Positions 61,122-64,000 of a DNA stretch of 64,000 bases are shown piece by piece. The notes under the pieces were generated by a model. It was not told the DNA's origin. It searched no databases and saw only the letters and a program-made list of their open reading frames with translations. The number at the start of each line of letters is the position of its first letter. Position 1 is the stretch's first letter. Made by a program: the position numbers and the translations under genes. This DNA is from VAZQ01 sp035293945 (GTDB lineage Bacteria > Pseudomonadota > Alphaproteobacteria > Rhizobiales > Xanthobacteraceae): the NCBI GenBank assembly GCA_035293945.1, contig DATGLV010000030.1, positions 124,001 through 188,000 of the forward strand, given 5' to 3'.

Positions 61122-61694
61122 TTGAAGGACATTGTCATTATCGGCGGACCGAACGGCGCCGGGAAGACCACCGCCGCTAGGGCCGTTGTCCCGAAAGAGC
61201 TCGGCATTCGGGCGTTTGTCAACGCCGACGAGATTGCACGTGAACTTTCTCCGCGCAATCCCGAGCACGCGGAGATCGCGGCCGGTCGGCTCATGATCGA
61301 AAGAATTCGTGAGCTGGTGCAAAGCGGGGAAAGCTTTGCGTTCGAAACCACATGCTCCGGTCGGACCCATGCGACATGGCTGCGGGAGTGCAAACAGGCG
61401 GGATGGCGGGTGATCTTGCTCTACCTCTGGCTATCTTCGCCGCAAGCGGCACTTGATCGGGTCGCCCGTCGGGTCAGTGAAGGCGGCCACGGCATAGCCG
61501 ACGACGTAGTAAAGCGGCGCTATCGGGCGGGTGTGGTGAACATGATCCGTGTATACTTGCCGCTTGCGGACGTCGCGGCTATCTACGACAACGGAGACGA
61601 GGGGCGCGTGTTGATCGCCGAGCGAAAATCCGGATCGGACTTGGTCGTGCACGATGCCCGGCGCTGGACGATGATTGGGAGAGCCTCCCAATGA
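61122..61694 (+). CDS. Zeta-toxin-like P-loop kinase
   Basis: A 190-residue P-loop protein. The Walker A motif is GGPNGAGKTT near residue 8, followed by FVNADEIARELSP, where zeta toxins bind their sugar substrate, GESFAFETTCSGRTHATWLRE in two parts, and ILLYLWLSSPQAALDRVARR. Zeta toxins phosphorylate UDP-GlcNAc and stop peptidoglycan synthesis. TTG 61122 gives the right start with GGAGAG upstream; no ATG is near. It overlaps a 56-codon gene by four bases. Confidence 0.82.
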   Translation: MKDIVIIGGPNGAGKTTAARAVVPKELGIRAFVNADEIARELSPRNPEHAEIAAGRLMIERIRELVQSGESFAFETTCSGRTHATWLRECKQAGWRVILLYLWLSSPQAALDRVARRVSEGGHGIADDVVKRRYRAGVVNMIRVYLPLADVAAIYDNGDEGRVLIAERKSGSDLVVHDARRWTMIGRASQ

Positions 61695-61861
61695 CCGACC
61701 TGACACCGCAACAAATTCTCGACGCGATCGAGCGAGGCCTCGAGGAAACTGCTCGTCGTCTTAAGTTCGACAAGACCTTCCCGAAGGATGGCAGGATGTA
61801 CCCGCTGCCGCCGCAGCTAGAGGGAGCCGAGCGCAAGCCGCACCCGCGCAGAACTGACTAG
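61691..61861 (+). CDS. Tiny partner of the zeta-like kinase
   Basis: A 56-residue protein that starts inside the stop of the zeta-like gene (ATGA). It begins MTDLTPQQILDAIERGLEETA, a short helix, then KFDKTFPKDGRMYPLPPQLE and a basic end. The tight coupling suggests a bound partner, possibly an antitoxin, though epsilon antitoxins normally come first and look different. I know no family name for it. Confidence 0.65.
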   Translation: MTDLTPQQILDAIERGLEETARRLKFDKTFPKDGRMYPLPPQLEGAERKPHPRRTD

Positions 61862-61870
61862 CCCTAGCAG

Positions 61871-64000
61871 TCATTCCTGTGCGCCGCTCGGAGCAGCGGC
61901 AGCCATTACATCGGCATAAAGGTATTTCTGAAAGCCAATGAATGTGTCACGGATCAGCGGGATGCCGCCGAGCTGATCAGCAGCATCGCTGACCGTGTGG
62001 TACTTGAGCTGAAGAAGATCGCTAAGCTTATCCTGATCGAGCTCTCTGACGCCCTGCCGAACATACTGAGCCAACACGAAATCGAGGAAAGACTGCAGCT
62101 TGTCGTCGTAACGTGCCAATATTTTGTCTTTTCGCGCTTGAACGCGATCCAAGCGACTTATCGGCGCGAGTGCGAAGGCAATGTATGCCAGAACATCGAA
62201 GACATCGCTGTTTTCAGCGCTTATCATTCGGCTGATTTCCGCAATCTGATCTCCACCGAAGCCCTTTTCAGTCAGACTCTGCATCAGTGCCATGCGCGTG
62301 TCCGGCCGACTCCAGATTCTCCGCAATTCGTCCTCATCCTTGAACAAGCGCGGCAGCTCACCATAGAGCTTTTCGACCATCTGAACCGCCGAAATCGGTT
62401 TGCCGTCCGGGCTCCAGTAACTTGTCGCCATCATGTACTGAAGGACGCGTTCCTTGCCATCGGCAAGCTTGATGATGATTTTTTTCGGACGCACGGGGAG
62501 CGGCTCGTATTCGGCTTGGAGGCGTTCCCCAAGCTCGTCTTCCTTATCGCCGGGTTTGTTCGGGCGAGCCGGAGTCGGCTCTATCGGTTCACCATCCCAT
62601 TCGGGATCGTTGAAGTGCGCGTAGGCCTTCACGAAATCATAGATCGTGAAATAGTCTTTTCCCTCGAACAGACGGGTGCCGCGTCCGATGATCTGCTTGA
62701 ATTCGATCATGGTGCCGATAGGCCGCATCAGCACGATATTCCGAACGTTGCGCGCATCCACACCGGTCGAGAGCTTCTGCGATGTGGTGAGAATAGTTGG
62801 GATGCTCTTCTCATTGTCCTGGAATGTGCGCAACCATTGCTCGCCCAGGTCGCCGTCATCTGCTGTCACGCGGACGCAGTAGTTGGGGTCGCTCGATTTC
62901 TTCACCTGGTTGATCAAATCACGTACCAGCGCCGCGTGCGCTTGCGTGGCGCAGAATACCAGCGTCTTCTCACGCTGGTCGATCTGCTCCATGAACAGCT
63001 TCACACGATAGCGCTCCCGCTCCTCGATCTCGATGGTGCGGTTGAACTGCGGCTCCTTATAGCGCTTGCCTTCCTCGACCTCGCCCTCGACCACCTTGTC
63101 GTCGGGCGTAAAGATGTAGTCGTCGAGCGTCGTCGCGAACTGCTTCACCTTGAACGGCGTCAGGAATCCGTCATTGATGCCGTCCTTGAGCGAATACGTG
63201 TAAACCGGCTCGCCGAAATAAGCGTAGGTGTCCACGTTGTCGCGCCGCTTCGGAGTCGCCGTCAGACCGAGTTGCACCGCCGGCGCAAAGTAATCGAGAA
63301 TGTCACGCCAGTTGCTCTCGTCATTGGCGCCGCCGCGGTGGCACTCGTCGATAACGATGAAATCGAAGAAATCCTTCGGATAGTCGCCGAAATACGGCGA
63401 AGGCTTTCCGTCCTTCTCAGGCCCACTCATGAAGGTCTGGAAGATCGTGAAGAACACAGACGCGTTCTTCGGCACGCGGCCTTTCTTCCGGATTTCATCA
63501 GGCTTGACGCGCGCCAGCGCGTCCTCGGGAAACGCCGAGAAAGCGTTGTACGCCTGGTCTGCCAAGATGTTACGGTCGGCGAGGAAAAGGATGCGCGGCC
63601 GCCGCTCGGGCTTGCGCGACAGGTTCCACCGGCTTTGAAACAGCGCCCAGGCGATCTGGAAAGCTATGGCCGTCTTACCGGTTCCAGTCGCAAGCGTCAG
63701 CAGGATGCGCTGCTTGCCGGCAGCGATAGCTTCGAGTGCGTTCTCGATGGCATTATGCTGATAGTAGCGCGTCTGCCACGTGCTGCCGCGCTCCTCGAAT
63801 GGGACGGCAGCGAACCGCTCGCGCCATTCGTTCTTTGTTTTGAAAACATCGTTCCAGAGTTCGTCCGGAGTCGGATAGCGTTCGACATAGCCTTCTTTCC
63901 CGGCCTGCATGTCGATCCGGTAGATTTTTCGGCCGTTGGTGGAGAAGGCAAAGCGCGCCTGAAGCTTTTCGGCATAGGTCTTGGCCTGCCCGACACCTTC
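61871..64000 (-). CDS. hsdR: Type I restriction enzyme R subunit (HsdR), C-terminal part
   Basis: Partial gene, open at the right edge; 709 residues are visible. The frame runs without a stop to base 64000 (FAFSTNGRKIYRID precedes the first inner ATG), so the true start is outside. The helicase domain has LLTLATGTGKTAIAFQIAW (Walker A), VIDECHRG (DEAH-like box), GLTATPKR, TLVFCATQAHA and the late IIGRGTRL. The C-terminal part matches the EcoEI-type R subunit end. It cuts unmethylated foreign DNA after translocation. hsdM and hsdS should lie outside the window. Confidence 0.9.
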   Translation of the reverse strand, partial: EGVGQAKTYAEKLQARFAFSTNGRKIYRIDMQAGKEGYVERYPTPDELWNDVFKTKNEWRERFAAVPFEERGSTWQTRYYQHNAIENALEAIAAGKQRILLTLATGTGKTAIAFQIAWALFQSRWNLSRKPERRPRILFLADRNILADQAYNAFSAFPEDALARVKPDEIRKKGRVPKNASVFFTIFQTFMSGPEKDGKPSPYFGDYPKDFFDFIVIDECHRGGANDESNWRDILDYFAPAVQLGLTATPKRRDNVDTYAYFGEPVYTYSLKDGINDGFLTPFKVKQFATTLDDYIFTPDDKVVEGEVEEGKRYKEPQFNRTIEIEERERYRVKLFMEQIDQREKTLVFCATQAHAALVRDLINQVKKSSDPNYCVRVTADDGDLGEQWLRTFQDNEKSIPTILTTSQKLSTGVDARNVRNIVLMRPIGTMIEFKQIIGRGTRLFEGKDYFTIYDFVKAYAHFNDPEWDGEPIEPTPARPNKPGDKEDELGERLQAEYEPLPVRPKKIIIKLADGKERVLQYMMATSYWSPDGKPISAVQMVEKLYGELPRLFKDEDELRRIWSRPDTRMALMQSLTEKGFGGDQIAEISRMISAENSDVFDVLAYIAFALAPISRLDRVQARKDKILARYDDKLQSFLDFVLAQYVRQGVRELDQDKLSDLLQLKYHTVSDAADQLGGIPLIRDTFIGFQKYLYADVMAAAAPSGAQE

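Overview
The window reads as chromosome of a GC-rich, hopanoid-making alphaproteobacterium of the order Hyphomicrobiales (Rhizobiales), near Bradyrhizobium and its relatives. The clues are a hopanoid side-chain locus (hpnN, hpnI, hpnB, hpnJ, hpnK), a TIGR02301 protein, many small proteins typical of that group, general-stress (EcfG-type) promoter motifs, and palindromic REP-like elements. No rRNA, tRNA or CRISPR array was seen. All identifications come from reading the sequence; no search was run.

Layout. 0-3 kb: the end of a Sua5-type tRNA-modification gene, a LuxR-type regulator, a palindrome resembling a lux box, and a PEP-CTERM-like exported protein with a terminator behind it. 3-5 kb: an exported protein of a family that recurs at 53 and 57 kb, then a D-2-hydroxyacid dehydrogenase. 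5-11.5 kb: a glycan-building island of two converging operons. One carries a DegT aminotransferase, an unknown membrane protein and an undecaprenyl-phosphate sugar transferase. The other carries an Alg14/PssD-like protein, an Alg13/PssE-like domain fused to a methyltransferase, a radical SAM protein and a second methyltransferase.

11.7-38.8 kb: an MFS transporter and a long stress and envelope region. It has three DUF892 ferritin-like proteins, phasin, PAP2 phosphatase, an HtrA protease, CsbD, GlsB/YeaQ and DedA proteins, alcohol dehydrogenase and SDR enzymes, a glycogen-debranching-type enzyme and many tiny proteins. It also holds a three-part cytochrome c/GMC dehydrogenase, a lytic transglycosylase, and a ROK-type protein whose halves appear in swapped order. 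Eleven sites fit GGAAC-N16/17-(C/G/T)GTT exactly or with one -35 mismatch; most lie just upstream of these genes, which suggests a shared general stress response.

38.8-50.5 kb: a decayed DUF427 gene, then the hopanoid locus: hpnN, hpnI facing it, an AI-2E-family permease, hpnB, an unknown gene, hpnJ and hpnK. hpnI, hpnK and hpnJ together suggest bacteriohopanetetrol glucosamine and cyclitol ether. A SRAP/YedK-like protein lacking two expected active-site residues and a Nudix hydrolase follow.

50.5-64 kb: small exported proteins, a gallate-dioxygenase-type gene with a Bug/TctC binding protein, two more members of the exported family, a diheme cytochrome c, a cupin, many REP-like hairpins, and at the right edge a HepT/MntA toxin-antitoxin pair, a zeta-toxin-like kinase with a tiny overlapping partner, and a type I restriction R subunit running off the end.
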